Source: Pseudobacteriovorax antillogorgiicola
Lineage (GTDB): Bacteria > Bdellovibrionota_B > Oligoflexia > Oligoflexales > RGVZ01
NCBI GenBank assembly: GCA_945865565.1
Contig: CAMBEK010000007.1
Location: 1 to 64,000, forward strand
Length of the DNA stretch: 64,000 nt
Reading direction: 5' to 3'
The position numbers and the translations under genes were made by a program. The notes beneath the pieces were generated by a model that saw only the letters and a list, made by a program, of their open reading frames with translations, had not been told where the DNA came from and searched no databases. Positions 25,384 through 34,756 of the stretch are shown in pieces. The first letter of the stretch is position 1. Every line of letters begins with the position of its first letter.

Positions 25384-26865
25384 TTAGCGAGCCAATGCCG
25401 CGGCACCAAACAGCGTCCGCAAGTCGTTGTCGTTAAAGCTAAGTCCAGCACCAAAATAATATTTTGGTTTCTTGTTTTCAATGCGCGTCACTGGATCAAG
25501 GCGCGTCAGATCATCAACACCGACAATGGCCGAAACATGATTGAAGAATAGAGCACTTGCGTAAGCTTTCAAATGGGCAACGCGGCGGAACTCATTGTCT
25601 TTGGTCTTCCAGTCGAAGGCCTCGGCACTGACCTTCAAGCGGTCACGGAACAAGTAAAAGTCGGCTGCAAACCCGCCGGTGGATTCAAACAAGCCAAAGC
25701 GCAACCCAGCAATTCCAAAGCGTTTGGCAAACTGAAGGTTATACCGCAGCGACTTGCGGTCCTGGATGATTTCTCGTGTTTGTGTCGTCGTTGGATCGTC
25801 GTCGACCGTCGGCTCTTCGGTGATGGTCTTAATCGTCCGTTCCACCTGTTCACCCTGAACATCTGTTGCACCCAGGAGGTAGTAACGGTCAGGCCGCGTG
25901 CGGAAAACCATGTTGAAGTAATTCTGTCCAGTCTGGTCGTTACGGAATTCACCGCGATACTCGACGCCAACTTCAAGTTTCTTGACCGGAGAAAGAACCT
26001 CGCGCAAATCTTTGATCGCGCCTTCAATTTCTGCAATCGTCGACTCATCGGATAACAGTTTGCCGATGGTGCCTTCCCCGCGTTCGACTTTTTCAGCGAT
26101 CATGCGGATGTTCTTACTCGCGCCCTTGACGTCACCCATCGACTCATCAAAGGATGCAATGATGTTTTGAAGCTTCGCCCGGTTGCCATCGTCGAGAACG
26201 TCACGCAAACCCTCGGTAAAGCCCTTGATATTTGCGACAATCGCCTTCACATCCTCAGGACGATCACCAACCGCGCCCCGCAACGCAGAAAGTGTCTTGC
26301 GCAGGTCTGTCGAACTGTCGTGAATGTTGCCCAGAATCTCACCGATATTCCTTTTTCCGTCGTCAGAACCCATGACTTCTGCCAGTACTCCGGTGATCTT
26401 CTTGACGTCGCGCCCGATGCTTCCTGCAAGAGCGAGCACAGCCTGCATGTCGGTGGTGCCTTCCGCCTTAGGAATCATCCCGCCCTTGGGAATATATTGG
26501 CCGTTGTCCAATGGACGCACGATTTCCAGGAAAACATCACCAAGAAGTCCCCGCGTCCGAACTTCGATGTGGGACCCTTCAGGAATTTTGACATGGATGT
26601 CGATTTCCATTTCGACTCGCGTCATGTTGACGTCGAGGCGGACGTTTTTCACCTTTCCGATGATGACGCCGTTGGTTTTGACGTGAGTCTTGGCGATGAT
26701 GCCAGCCGCATCACTCAGGATGGTGTAGTAGTTATTTCGCTGGCCCGACTCAAAACTATCCGGACTCAATACAAAAAACATGTAAACGAGAGTGGAAAGC
26801 GCCACCAGCGTAAAGAGTCCTACCTTGAACTCTGTGCCAAGCGTTTTCATCGCGTTTTTCACCAC
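25384..26865 (-). CDS. mlaD: MlaD/MCE family lipid transport protein with long C-terminal extension
   Basis: N-terminal TM then VKTNGVIIGKVKNVRLD...RTRGLLGDVFLEI MCE motif; adjacent to MlaE and MlaF. Confidence 0.85.
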   Translation of the reverse strand: MVKNAMKTLGTEFKVGLFTLVALSTLVYMFFVLSPDSFESGQRNNYYTILSDAAGIIAKTHVKTNGVIIGKVKNVRLDVNMTRVEMEIDIHVKIPEGSHIEVRTRGLLGDVFLEIVRPLDNGQYIPKGGMIPKAEGTTDMQAVLALAGSIGRDVKKITGVLAEVMGSDDGKRNIGEILGNIHDSSTDLRKTLSALRGAVGDRPEDVKAIVANIKGFTEGLRDVLDDGNRAKLQNIIASFDESMGDVKGASKNIRMIAEKVERGEGTIGKLLSDESTIAEIEGAIKDLREVLSPVKKLEVGVEYRGEFRNDQTGQNYFNMVFRTRPDRYYLLGATDVQGEQVERTIKTITEEPTVDDDPTTTQTREIIQDRKSLRYNLQFAKRFGIAGLRFGLFESTGGFAADFYLFRDRLKVSAEAFDWKTKDNEFRRVAHLKAYASALFFNHVSAIVGVDDLTRLDPVTRIENKKPKYYFGAGLSFNDNDLRTLFGAAALAR

Positions 26866-26899
26866 CTATACAGGTTAAATCCGTTGCCACACGATTGAC

Positions 26900-27649
26900 C
26901 TAGAGAAATTCCATCGGCCCTTCGACACTTCCAGAGAAAAACTGTCGGACCACAAGATCCTTCGTTTTTCTAAAATCCTGAGGCGAACCCGCGAGGGCGA
27001 CTTTCCCCTGATACAACATCACTATGTTTTCGGCTGTTGCAAGCGCGGCCTTTAGGTCGTGTGAAATCACAATCGAGGAAACGCCCGGAACATCCCGGTT
27101 TATTTGGACGATCAACCCGTCAATCATCTCTGAAACGAGCGGGTCCATCCCCGTGGTAGGCTCGTCATAAAGCAGGAATTTTGGTTTTGTGACAAGAGCG
27201 CGGGCCAAGCCTACCCGTTTCTTTTCGCCGGTCGAAAGCTCCGTTGGATATTTGTGCTGGATCCCCGGCAAACCGACCAAAGCCAAAACCTGTTCGACCC
27301 TTTCCAACATTGCAGGGAGAGGCTGCCTGGTATGCTCTCGCAGTGGAAAGATCACATTTTCACCCACTGTCATACTGTCAAAGAGTGCGGCATTCTGGAA
27401 CAACATCCCAAACTTGCGCCGATAAAGGCGCAGCTGTTCCTCGTCCAGTCTGGTGATGTCCTCGCCATCAACGACGATTTCACCGCGATCTGGGTGCATC
27501 AGACCCATCAAGTTTTTGATCGTCACTGATTTTCCCTCACCAGATTTCCCGATGATGAAAGTGATCTTACCCGGTGGAATGACAATAGACAGATCGTCCA
27601 GAACGACCCGTTTGCCAAATGCCTTACGGACGTTTTTAAACTCAATCAA
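26900..27649 (-). CDS. mlaF: ABC transporter ATP-binding protein MlaF-like
   Basis: GKSGEGKSVTIKNLMGLMHPDRGEI, LSTGEKKRVGLARAL, LLYDEPTTGMDPL. Confidence 0.92.
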   Translation of the reverse strand: MIEFKNVRKAFGKRVVLDDLSIVIPPGKITFIIGKSGEGKSVTIKNLMGLMHPDRGEIVVDGEDITRLDEEQLRLYRRKFGMLFQNAALFDSMTVGENVIFPLREHTRQPLPAMLERVEQVLALVGLPGIQHKYPTELSTGEKKRVGLARALVTKPKFLLYDEPTTGMDPLVSEMIDGLIVQINRDVPGVSSIVISHDLKAALATAENIVMLYQGKVALAGSPQDFRKTKDLVVRQFFSGSVEGPMEFL

Positions 27650-28437
27650 AACTTCACCTGCGCATAAGTCAGAAAGACATCAAAGCAAAGGATCGCCAAC
27701 AGGCTGACGACAACGGAGTTGGTTGTTGCGATGCCGACACCCTTGGCGCCGCCGGATGCGCGCAGTCCGTAGCGACAGGCGATCAAACTCATCAGCACGG
27801 CAAACACCGCTGACTTCTCCAGACCATTCCAGATGTCGGTCATGTTGACGATTTGCGTCATCTTTTCGATGAAAATTCCAACGTCTACCCGGAATATCCA
27901 AACGCCTGTTGCGTAAGCGCCGATGACACCAATAAAGATAAAGACGACACACAACAGCGGGATGATTGCGAGGGATGCGATGAAGCGTGGAACAACCAGG
28001 TAGTTTATCGGATCGACACCCATCGCCTCCATTGCATCAATCTGTTCGTTGACTCGCATGGTTGCAAGTTCTGCCGTCATGGCAGATCCAACGCGCCCCG
28101 AAATCAGAAACCCCGTCATAAGTGGGGCGAGTTCTCTGGTCAGGGCCTTTGCTGTGGCCGCTCCCATTAGTCCCTCAGCCTTGAAAATCTGAAAAATTCC
28201 GCCGATCTGCAGGCCAAAAACTGCGCCGGTGAAAAATCCGGTGAGCAAAATGATATTGAGCGATTGATTGCCAATGAATTCGAGTTGCTGAAAAACTAGC
28301 GAGGTACGCATTGGCTTACGGACCGATTGTTTGAGAACGTCACCGACGTAAACAAAAAACTTTCCGATTTCCACCAGCCGGGCCGTTGTTTCAACGCCTA
28401 GCCAATTGACCGCAATTTCGGCTGTACGAACTGGCAT
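27646..28437 (-). CDS. mlaE: MlaE family ABC permease
   Basis: GFFTGAVFGLQIG..., RELAPLMTGFLISGRVGSAMTAELATMRVNEQIDAMEAMGVDPINYLVVPRF. Confidence 0.93.
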   Translation of the reverse strand: MPVRTAEIAVNWLGVETTARLVEIGKFFVYVGDVLKQSVRKPMRTSLVFQQLEFIGNQSLNIILLTGFFTGAVFGLQIGGIFQIFKAEGLMGAATAKALTRELAPLMTGFLISGRVGSAMTAELATMRVNEQIDAMEAMGVDPINYLVVPRFIASLAIIPLLCVVFIFIGVIGAYATGVWIFRVDVGIFIEKMTQIVNMTDIWNGLEKSAVFAVLMSLIACRYGLRASGGAKGVGIATTNSVVVSLLAILCFDVFLTYAQVKF

Positions 28438-28489
28438 GAATCACCGCATGTAAAGGATGCAGGACGGCACACCAATGATTATCAGTCAT

Positions 28490-29584
28490 TCAAAAGGACA
28501 GTGCTAGCCGGGTCAGACCATCGATGTCATGAAAGTCCGCACCTTGGTCCTCGATCCGGACCACAAGGCGGTTCTTTTTTCTGGAAGACGAGAGGTTTTT
28601 AATCAAATTACCAATAACTTTATCTTCGCCGAAATAACGGGCATTGACAAAATCCCTCGCGGCAGCCGGCAGAGAAGCGGTCACGTTTGCGAGTTCTGTC
28701 GCCGAGGCAACGGGTAGGCACCGGTTGATCACAAGTCCGTCTACCCGGTAATCCATTTCAGCAAGTTGGTCGGCGAGAAAAACCGCAGACCGTTCTGCGG
28801 CTCGGGTTGGAACGGCAACGAGGATAAACGCTGTCTTCTTGTCCTGCAAGGTTGCAACAACCTGTTCACCAGTCTTGTGGAACCCCTCGATGACTTCCTG
28901 CATCAAAAGAAGAAATTCACCAAAGGAACGTAGCGCACTGAATCCGGTCAGGCTGGCAACGCCGCCGGCCAGTTTTTCGCCTACACCAATAAGCCTGCCC
29001 AAACCGAGCTTGCCCATCGTGAGGACTGGCTTGATCAACCAGGTCATCACGCGATTTTCCATGAATCCGGCCAAAATATTGGGACGTTTCAAGAAATCAA
29101 GGGCGTGGGAATCGGGCGGGGTGTCCAAGATGACAAGGTCAAAGTCCTTGTCCTGAGTCAGCTCCTGAAGCCTCGCGAGCGCCATATATTCCAATGGTCC
29201 GCTAAGGTTGGTCGACGCTGCGCGGTAGAGGGGATCCCGCATGATGCGTTCTGCGATCTTTTCGCTCGGGGCATGAAGGCGAACCATCCGGTCGAACACC
29301 GCCTTCTGATCCAGCATGGATGCGTGCAACGATCCCCGAGGCGCTGACTTGTCGGGCGCCGGCATCAAGGCCACCGGCCGCATCTCGTGCCCAAGCCCCA
29401 AACCAAGTGCGCTCGCAAGCCGTTTTGCTGGATCGATGCTGAGCAGTGCCACGCGCCGCCCAGCCATGGCAGCGCGAATCGCAAGCAGCGCAGAAGCAGT
29501 TGTTTTACCAACGCCACCAGCACCCACCATGACGATGATTTTCTTGCTCTCAAGCAGCGCGTCAATTTCTGATGGGGACGTCAC
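28490..29584 (-). CDS. ArsA/Get3 family ATPase (copy 2, GAGGVGKTT P-loop)
   Basis: IIVMVGAGGVGKTTASALLAIRAAMAGRRVALLSIDPAKRLASALGL; DLVILDTPPDSHALDFL. Confidence 0.85.
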   Translation of the reverse strand: MTSPSEIDALLESKKIIVMVGAGGVGKTTASALLAIRAAMAGRRVALLSIDPAKRLASALGLGLGHEMRPVALMPAPDKSAPRGSLHASMLDQKAVFDRMVRLHAPSEKIAERIMRDPLYRAASTNLSGPLEYMALARLQELTQDKDFDLVILDTPPDSHALDFLKRPNILAGFMENRVMTWLIKPVLTMGKLGLGRLIGVGEKLAGGVASLTGFSALRSFGEFLLLMQEVIEGFHKTGEQVVATLQDKKTAFILVAVPTRAAERSAVFLADQLAEMDYRVDGLVINRCLPVASATELANVTASLPAAARDFVNARYFGEDKVIGNLIKNLSSSRKKNRLVVRIEDQGADFHDIDGLTRLALSF

Positions 29585-30516
29585 GGGTGCAGGGCTTCTT
29601 CCGTCAGAAAAGTCCGGTGGAAATCTGATGGCAGCGGATCATCAACAAAACCGAGATCGCGCAAACCAAGGTACATGATACCCGGAAACTGTTGGGTAGA
29701 AACCCGGACCATATCAAGGGCGGCAGCAGATTTTGCGGACCTTTCACGAAGAAAGCTCAGAAGCCTGGACTCCCCTGCACCATGCGCAGGGCTCTGGCGG
29801 GTGGCGTCGTGTCCCAACGATGGCGGAATGCGATTTACAATAACGCCACAAAGCTTTGCAGGCGATTTCTCTTGAATCACTGGCAGGAAGTCCATGGCTT
29901 CGCTGACGACAAGAGGCTCTGGCGTGCAGACGTAAATAACTCCCACGTCGTTCTTGCGGCGAAGGAAATCGCGAACCTTTTGCGTGTCGCGTAACATCGG
30001 ACCTGCCAGTCCGGACTCCACAATTGCGTCCGGTGTGGTCATCAATGAGAGAAAGTGGCCGGAGGCGGGACTGTCGAAGATAACGAGGTCGGGTCGCTGA
30101 TCAACGTCGCGGACGTCGCATGTGTAGTAAAGGCGACCGAGCATCATTGCCTCGGCAAGGCCTGGGACCGTATTGAAAAAACTCTGAACCACACGGTGGC
30201 TGAAGACCGTGTCGAACATTTTTTTCTTTCCAAGGTATTTCGTGATGTATTCGCGAAAATTACCTGCGGTATTGAGATTGATGCAGGTGATTCCGGGAGC
30301 TGCCACGGTCTCGCTGTGGCCAACTGGGTCCAGACCAAAAAGTGGAGCAATCTGATCGCGGGATGAACTTTCGACCAAAAGTACACGGAGGCCGGCGGCT
30401 GCGGCAGCCTGTGCCATAGCCACAGATACAAGGGTTTTGCCGATCCCACCCTTTCCAGTTACAAAAAGTAACTTCCGGGAAGTCAGCAACTGCGCAAGGG
30501 ATGTCCCCTGGCTCAT
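29581..30516 (-). CDS. ArsA/Get3 family ATPase (copy 1, GKGGIGKT P-loop)
   Basis: LLFVTGKGGIGKTLVSVAMAQAAAAAGLRVLLVESS; DLVIFDSPASGHFLSLM; 4-nt overlap with copy 2. Confidence 0.87.
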   Translation of the reverse strand: MSQGTSLAQLLTSRKLLFVTGKGGIGKTLVSVAMAQAAAAAGLRVLLVESSSRDQIAPLFGLDPVGHSETVAAPGITCINLNTAGNFREYITKYLGKKKMFDTVFSHRVVQSFFNTVPGLAEAMMLGRLYYTCDVRDVDQRPDLVIFDSPASGHFLSLMTTPDAIVESGLAGPMLRDTQKVRDFLRRKNDVGVIYVCTPEPLVVSEAMDFLPVIQEKSPAKLCGVIVNRIPPSLGHDATRQSPAHGAGESRLLSFLRERSAKSAAALDMVRVSTQQFPGIMYLGLRDLGFVDDPLPSDFHRTFLTEEALHP

Positions 30517-30749
30517 GCTTGCTTGTTGTTTTCGAGGCTGGCTTCGACGTTAGCCTGGGCGTTCGCTTGGACGCTGGAAGCCTCGATTTGACGGGACCCA
30601 TCGTCCTTGATACCGCGTTTGAAGTTACGGATCGCCTCGCCCACAGCACCACCGAGTTGCGGCAACTTCTTGCCACCAAAAAGCAGAGTTACGACGGCGA
30701 GGATCAGGGTCAGTTCCCAGAAGCCTGGCATAGACATGGATGCCTCCAA
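30513..30749 (-). CDS. tatA: twin-arginine translocase subunit TatA/E
   Basis: MPGFWELTLILAVVTLLFGGKKLPQLGGAVGEAIRNFKRGIKD; ATGA overlap with ArsA-like gene. Confidence 0.9.
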   Translation of the reverse strand: MEASMSMPGFWELTLILAVVTLLFGGKKLPQLGGAVGEAIRNFKRGIKDDGSRQIEASSVQANAQANVEASLENNKQA

Positions 30750-30992
30750 AATATATTGGAAATATTACAGCATGTTAGGGAGTTGGAAAGCTCAAGATCA
30801 AAAAAATCGCCTCAAGTCCTGCCATGCTGCACCGACGACGAGGAAGTTGTCCAATCCCCAACGGGGCGGACATTAACATGCGAGGTCCACATGTTGCAGC
30901 AAATTTCGTCGGTTGTGCTCAAAGCAGGAACAGCGATCTTGGCATATTTCTATGTCCATGGACCGCTGATCGGATAAGCGAAAAAAAATCAG

Positions 30993-32243
30993 CTAGTGGG
31001 CGCCCTCACCAAGGCCGTCTAGTAGCAACGGGTCAGCCACGGCAACCATTGGATTTCGCCCGGCAAACCGGAAGAACGTCATCATAAAGGCACCCAGCAC
31101 TCCGAGGCCAACACCCAATTCAATCCAAGGGCCATTCCAGGCAGCGGGCTCAACGATCTGTGGTTGAACGACAAGAATATAAGCAAGCCACTGAGCAAAT
31201 AAAATCGACGACGCCAGAGGGACCGTGATGCCGCGGGTCCACTTGCTGACTTTGGGAAGTAAACCAAACAATGGAATCAGAAAGCTCATGATCGGTGCAC
31301 CAATCACGATATAAACCCACGGAGCGTGCAGGCGGTGGATAAAGTATTCGGTCTCTTCCGGGATATTGCCGAACCAGTACGTCAAGATGTGAGAGTAGGT
31401 CAGGTAGGCAAAAAAGACCGTAAAGCCATGCATCAACTTTCCAACATCATGGAAATGATGGCGCTGAAGTAGTGAACCAACGGTGGTGTTGCTAACAGCA
31501 AACATCGTGATCAAAGTGGTCGCCATAACGGTTTGCATCATGATGGCAAAGTTCCAACCACCCCACAGGGTTGAAAACCATGTCGGGGCGAGCGACATCA
31601 GCATGTCAAAGCACATCATGGAAAAAAGAATCGCATAAGCAATCAAGATCGGAGCACTCCAATAGCGGAGCTTTGCTTGAACCTCGCGGCCAACCCGTTC
31701 TGCTTCATCCTTGTGTCCATCAACAAAAATCTTGTCGCGGCGTAACTTCATCCCGATCTGCCAGCGCGCCAGACCAAGGATCGCAAGGATCGCAAACGTA
31801 TCACGGAGCAGCATGGAATTTTCAACCAGCCAAGTCCGCTTGCCCCAAAAGTGATGAATTGACTCAGGATCCTTGATCCAAGTGTAGACATTGCGCGCGT
31901 GGGCAAAGTCCACTTTGATAGCAATAAAAAACAGGATGAAGATTACTGCGGCCACAGGCAAGAAACTGGTGAAGGCTTCGTGGATGCGCATCACGGCGCG
32001 TCCCCAGGTGGCGCCAATCACGTCCTGCATGGCAGCAAAAACACTGCCGCCGAGCGCAATGGCAAAGAAGAAGAAAGCGTTCAGAAGAAGGCTCCCCCAA
32101 ACACGCTCTTGCATTCCAAACAGCATACCAATCGCCACTGTTACGAATCCTGCAACGAGGCAGAAAACCATCGCGCCACGCGCGTTCGTTGACGGTTTCA
32201 AATTAAGATCGTTGCGATGCTCGAAAAGCTGACCTGCGTTCAT
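30993..32243 (-). CDS. actF: alternative complex III quinol:cytochrome c oxidoreductase subunit ActF
   Basis: Multi-TM protein at the end of the Act operon; WGRAVMRIHEAFTSFLPVA, HFWGKRTWL pattern of ActF. Confidence 0.85.
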   Translation of the reverse strand: MNAGQLFEHRNDLNLKPSTNARGAMVFCLVAGFVTVAIGMLFGMQERVWGSLLLNAFFFFAIALGGSVFAAMQDVIGATWGRAVMRIHEAFTSFLPVAAVIFILFFIAIKVDFAHARNVYTWIKDPESIHHFWGKRTWLVENSMLLRDTFAILAILGLARWQIGMKLRRDKIFVDGHKDEAERVGREVQAKLRYWSAPILIAYAILFSMMCFDMLMSLAPTWFSTLWGGWNFAIMMQTVMATTLITMFAVSNTTVGSLLQRHHFHDVGKLMHGFTVFFAYLTYSHILTYWFGNIPEETEYFIHRLHAPWVYIVIGAPIMSFLIPLFGLLPKVSKWTRGITVPLASSILFAQWLAYILVVQPQIVEPAAWNGPWIELGVGLGVLGAFMMTFFRFAGRNPMVAVADPLLLDGLGEGAH

Positions 32244-32764
32244 TTCGCCACCCTTTGTAGTTCATGGATGTAGTGCGCAATCTGCCAACGTTCCTGCGGC
32301 GAAATCGCGTGACCGTAAGACGGCATGATCGCACCACCGAAAGTCATTTTATGAAAATAGAAGCCGTCCTTGTGGGCCGGATAATCCTTCGCCACCAAGT
32401 TCGGAGGCTTAGGGTACACATCCGTGATGCTGCCGTTGCTATCGCCAAGGGCGCCATGACAGGGAGTACAAAACTTGTTCCACAACTTCTTGCCCTCGGC
32501 CGTCGCCTCTGCAGAAGGAGGAATCGGGTTCTGCAAGGTTTTCTCTGCCTCTTCAATGGTCGAAGGATAGAGGATCGCCGTTCTCGTCACTGTGCCTTCC
32601 GGCGGCTGCAAAAAGTCCCGCTGGGACTTCAATGCAGCTGAATCGGCCATGTCCGGCACGTATTGCATTTTGGTCTGGTCAGGGTTCTTGGTGCACGCAA
32701 CACTAGCCATCATGCTGGTTGCAATTCCAAGGCCGGCCAATTTCAAGAAAATTCTAGATGCCAT
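32240..32764 (-). CDS. actE: alternative complex III monoheme cytochrome c lipoprotein ActE
   Basis: MASRIFLKLAGLGIATSMMASVACTK lipobox, single CTPCH heme motif, MPSYGHAISPQERWQIAHYI. Confidence 0.88.
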   Translation of the reverse strand: MASRIFLKLAGLGIATSMMASVACTKNPDQTKMQYVPDMADSAALKSQRDFLQPPEGTVTRTAILYPSTIEEAEKTLQNPIPPSAEATAEGKKLWNKFCTPCHGALGDSNGSITDVYPKPPNLVAKDYPAHKDGFYFHKMTFGGAIMPSYGHAISPQERWQIAHYIHELQRVAK

Positions 32765-32793
32765 CCTGCCAACTCCTTCATCGCAAAAACTTC

Positions 32794-33327
32794 TCATGGG
32801 GCCTGCGTGACGTTGATTTCTTCTGCGCCAAGCTCGCGAAGGAGCGTTGCCTGCGGGCCATCCAATGTGGCACCTGGTACGTAAATTGCGAACTTGTCGT
32901 CGGTTGTCCGGGTATCCAGAATCCTCAATTTCGGATTCGGGAGCCGTCCCATGATCAGAATCCCCGCGATCGTGGCGAGGGCACCAAAAAGAATCGTCAA
33001 TTCAAATCCGATCACCACATATGCCGGAATTGAAAACACGCCAGCCGGTTTGCCACCGACCACGATTGGCCAATCAGAGTCCATTCCCAAAGCCAGACTA
33101 AACCCTGTGACCAAACCCGTCAGAGCGCCCACGAGGGTGAATTTCCGGACCGGACTCGGGTCAAACTGATAAGCGTGTTCAATCTCATGGTAAGAGGTTG
33201 GGGAGAAAGACTCATGGCCGTGAAAGTCGGAACGATCACGAATCTTTTCAATCGCCTCGCAAAATTTATCGAGATAGCTAAATACACCGAGGATTCCACT
33301 GGTTTTTGTGCTCACTGGTGTTGTCAT
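32794..33327 (-). CDS. actD: alternative complex III subunit ActD (DUF3341)
   Basis: GVFSYLDKFCEAIEKIRD...PTSYHEIEHAYQFDPSPVRKFTLVGALTGLVTGF; operon position. Confidence 0.9.
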   Translation of the reverse strand: MTTPVSTKTSGILGVFSYLDKFCEAIEKIRDRSDFHGHESFSPTSYHEIEHAYQFDPSPVRKFTLVGALTGLVTGFSLALGMDSDWPIVVGGKPAGVFSIPAYVVIGFELTILFGALATIAGILIMGRLPNPKLRILDTRTTDDKFAIYVPGATLDGPQATLLRELGAEEINVTQAP

Positions 33328-33334
33328 ATTCGTT

Positions 33335-34717
33335 TCAGTGTCCCTTCACAGATCCGGCATGGCCCCGGCTGAGCGGCTTCGGCATGATCAACTTGATCTC
33401 CGAAAGCGAAATGATTGGGAAGAATTTACAGAACAGCAGGAAGAACACAAAAAACAGGCCAAAACTGCCGATCGTGATTACGATTTCCCACAGGCCCGGC
33501 TCAAAGTGCCCCCAAGAGCCCGGCAGAAAGTCTTCGACCAAACCAGAAACGATGATGTTATATCGCTCAAACCACATCCCCACGTTGACCAGGATGCAAA
33601 TCACAAACGACACGGGAATATTGTTACGGATGCGCTTCGACCACCAGGCCAGCGGGAAGATGCAGTTACAGAACACCATGGTCCAGAAGTAGAAGGAATA
33701 CGGTCCGACCGCTCGCTTCTCAAACAAGGCCCATTCATAGGTGTTTCCGCTGTACCAGGCGACGAAAAATTCGATGCCATACGCGTAGAAAACGATCGTC
33801 GACGTCAAAAGTGTCAGCTTGATGCAGGCTTCGAGATGCTCGGGAAGGATGAACTTCTCGAGGCGGAACATCTTCCGCACAGGAATCAAAAGTGTGTAGA
33901 CCATCGCACATCCGGAAAGGATCGCCCCGGCAACGAAGTACGGTGGAAAGATTGTCGTGTGCCAGCCTGGCTGCAGAGACATGGCAAAGTCCCATGACAC
34001 GACGGAGTGCACGGAGAGAACGAGGGGCGTCGCCAATGCTGCTAGAAACCCGTATCCAGCCTCATAGTGGTACCACTGCTTTGCAGTCCCTCGCCATCCA
34101 AAGGACATGAAACCATAAACGAGCCGTTTGAAACCCTTGCTGCGGTCACGGATTGTTGCCAAATCAGGAACAAGTCCGATGTACCAGAATAAAAGAGAAA
34201 CGGTGAAATAGGTCGAAATCGCAAAAACGTCCCAAACTAAAGGCGAACGGAAGTTCACCCACATATTATTAGTGTTCGGCAGCGGCAGAGCCCAGTAGGC
34301 CCCAACCCACATCCGCCCCATGTGAATCAACGGGAAAACCCCGGCACACATGACGGCGAAGATGGTCATCGCCTCCGCACTGCGGTTCACCGTATTCCGC
34401 CATTTTGCACGAAACAAAAACAAAATCGCAGAGATCAGAGTACCGGCGTGTCCAATACCAACCCAAAAGACGAAGTTGGTGATGTCAACTGCCCAAAACA
34501 AAGGCGGAGCAAAATTCCACACACCGAGGCCAAGGATCGTGTGAGCCGCCACAAACCCGATTGCGACTAGCAATACCGTCGCTGCAACAGCAAACGCGAC
34601 ATAGAAAGATGGATGAGGATTTCGCAGGTTTACCAGGATTTCGTCATTCACATCCGAAATCGTCTTTTCCCACTTAACCGTGTTGCTGTATTTCGATGCG
34701 TCAATCATTTCTGCCAT
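33335..34717 (-). CDS. actC: alternative complex III integral membrane subunit ActC (NrfD-like)
   Basis: Poly-TM NrfD-like sequence, VFWVGIGHAGTLISAILFLFRAKWRNTVNRSAEAMTIFAVM. Confidence 0.92.
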   Translation of the reverse strand: MAEMIDASKYSNTVKWEKTISDVNDEILVNLRNPHPSFYVAFAVAATVLLVAIGFVAAHTILGLGVWNFAPPLFWAVDITNFVFWVGIGHAGTLISAILFLFRAKWRNTVNRSAEAMTIFAVMCAGVFPLIHMGRMWVGAYWALPLPNTNNMWVNFRSPLVWDVFAISTYFTVSLLFWYIGLVPDLATIRDRSKGFKRLVYGFMSFGWRGTAKQWYHYEAGYGFLAALATPLVLSVHSVVSWDFAMSLQPGWHTTIFPPYFVAGAILSGCAMVYTLLIPVRKMFRLEKFILPEHLEACIKLTLLTSTIVFYAYGIEFFVAWYSGNTYEWALFEKRAVGPYSFYFWTMVFCNCIFPLAWWSKRIRNNIPVSFVICILVNVGMWFERYNIIVSGLVEDFLPGSWGHFEPGLWEIVITIGSFGLFFVFFLLFCKFFPIISLSEIKLIMPKPLSRGHAGSVKGH

Positions 34718-34756
34718 GAGTGCTCTCCGTCAGGTTCCCAGGAATCCGGTATCGAC

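Noticed and set aside
28490-30516. Arsenic resistance operon
   Set aside because: Two ArsA-like ATPases but no arsB, arsC, arsD or arsR nearby; context is tatA.
33308-33997. 229-aa + strand ORF
   Set aside because: Antisense to actC, low-complexity charged composition typical of reverse-frame translation.
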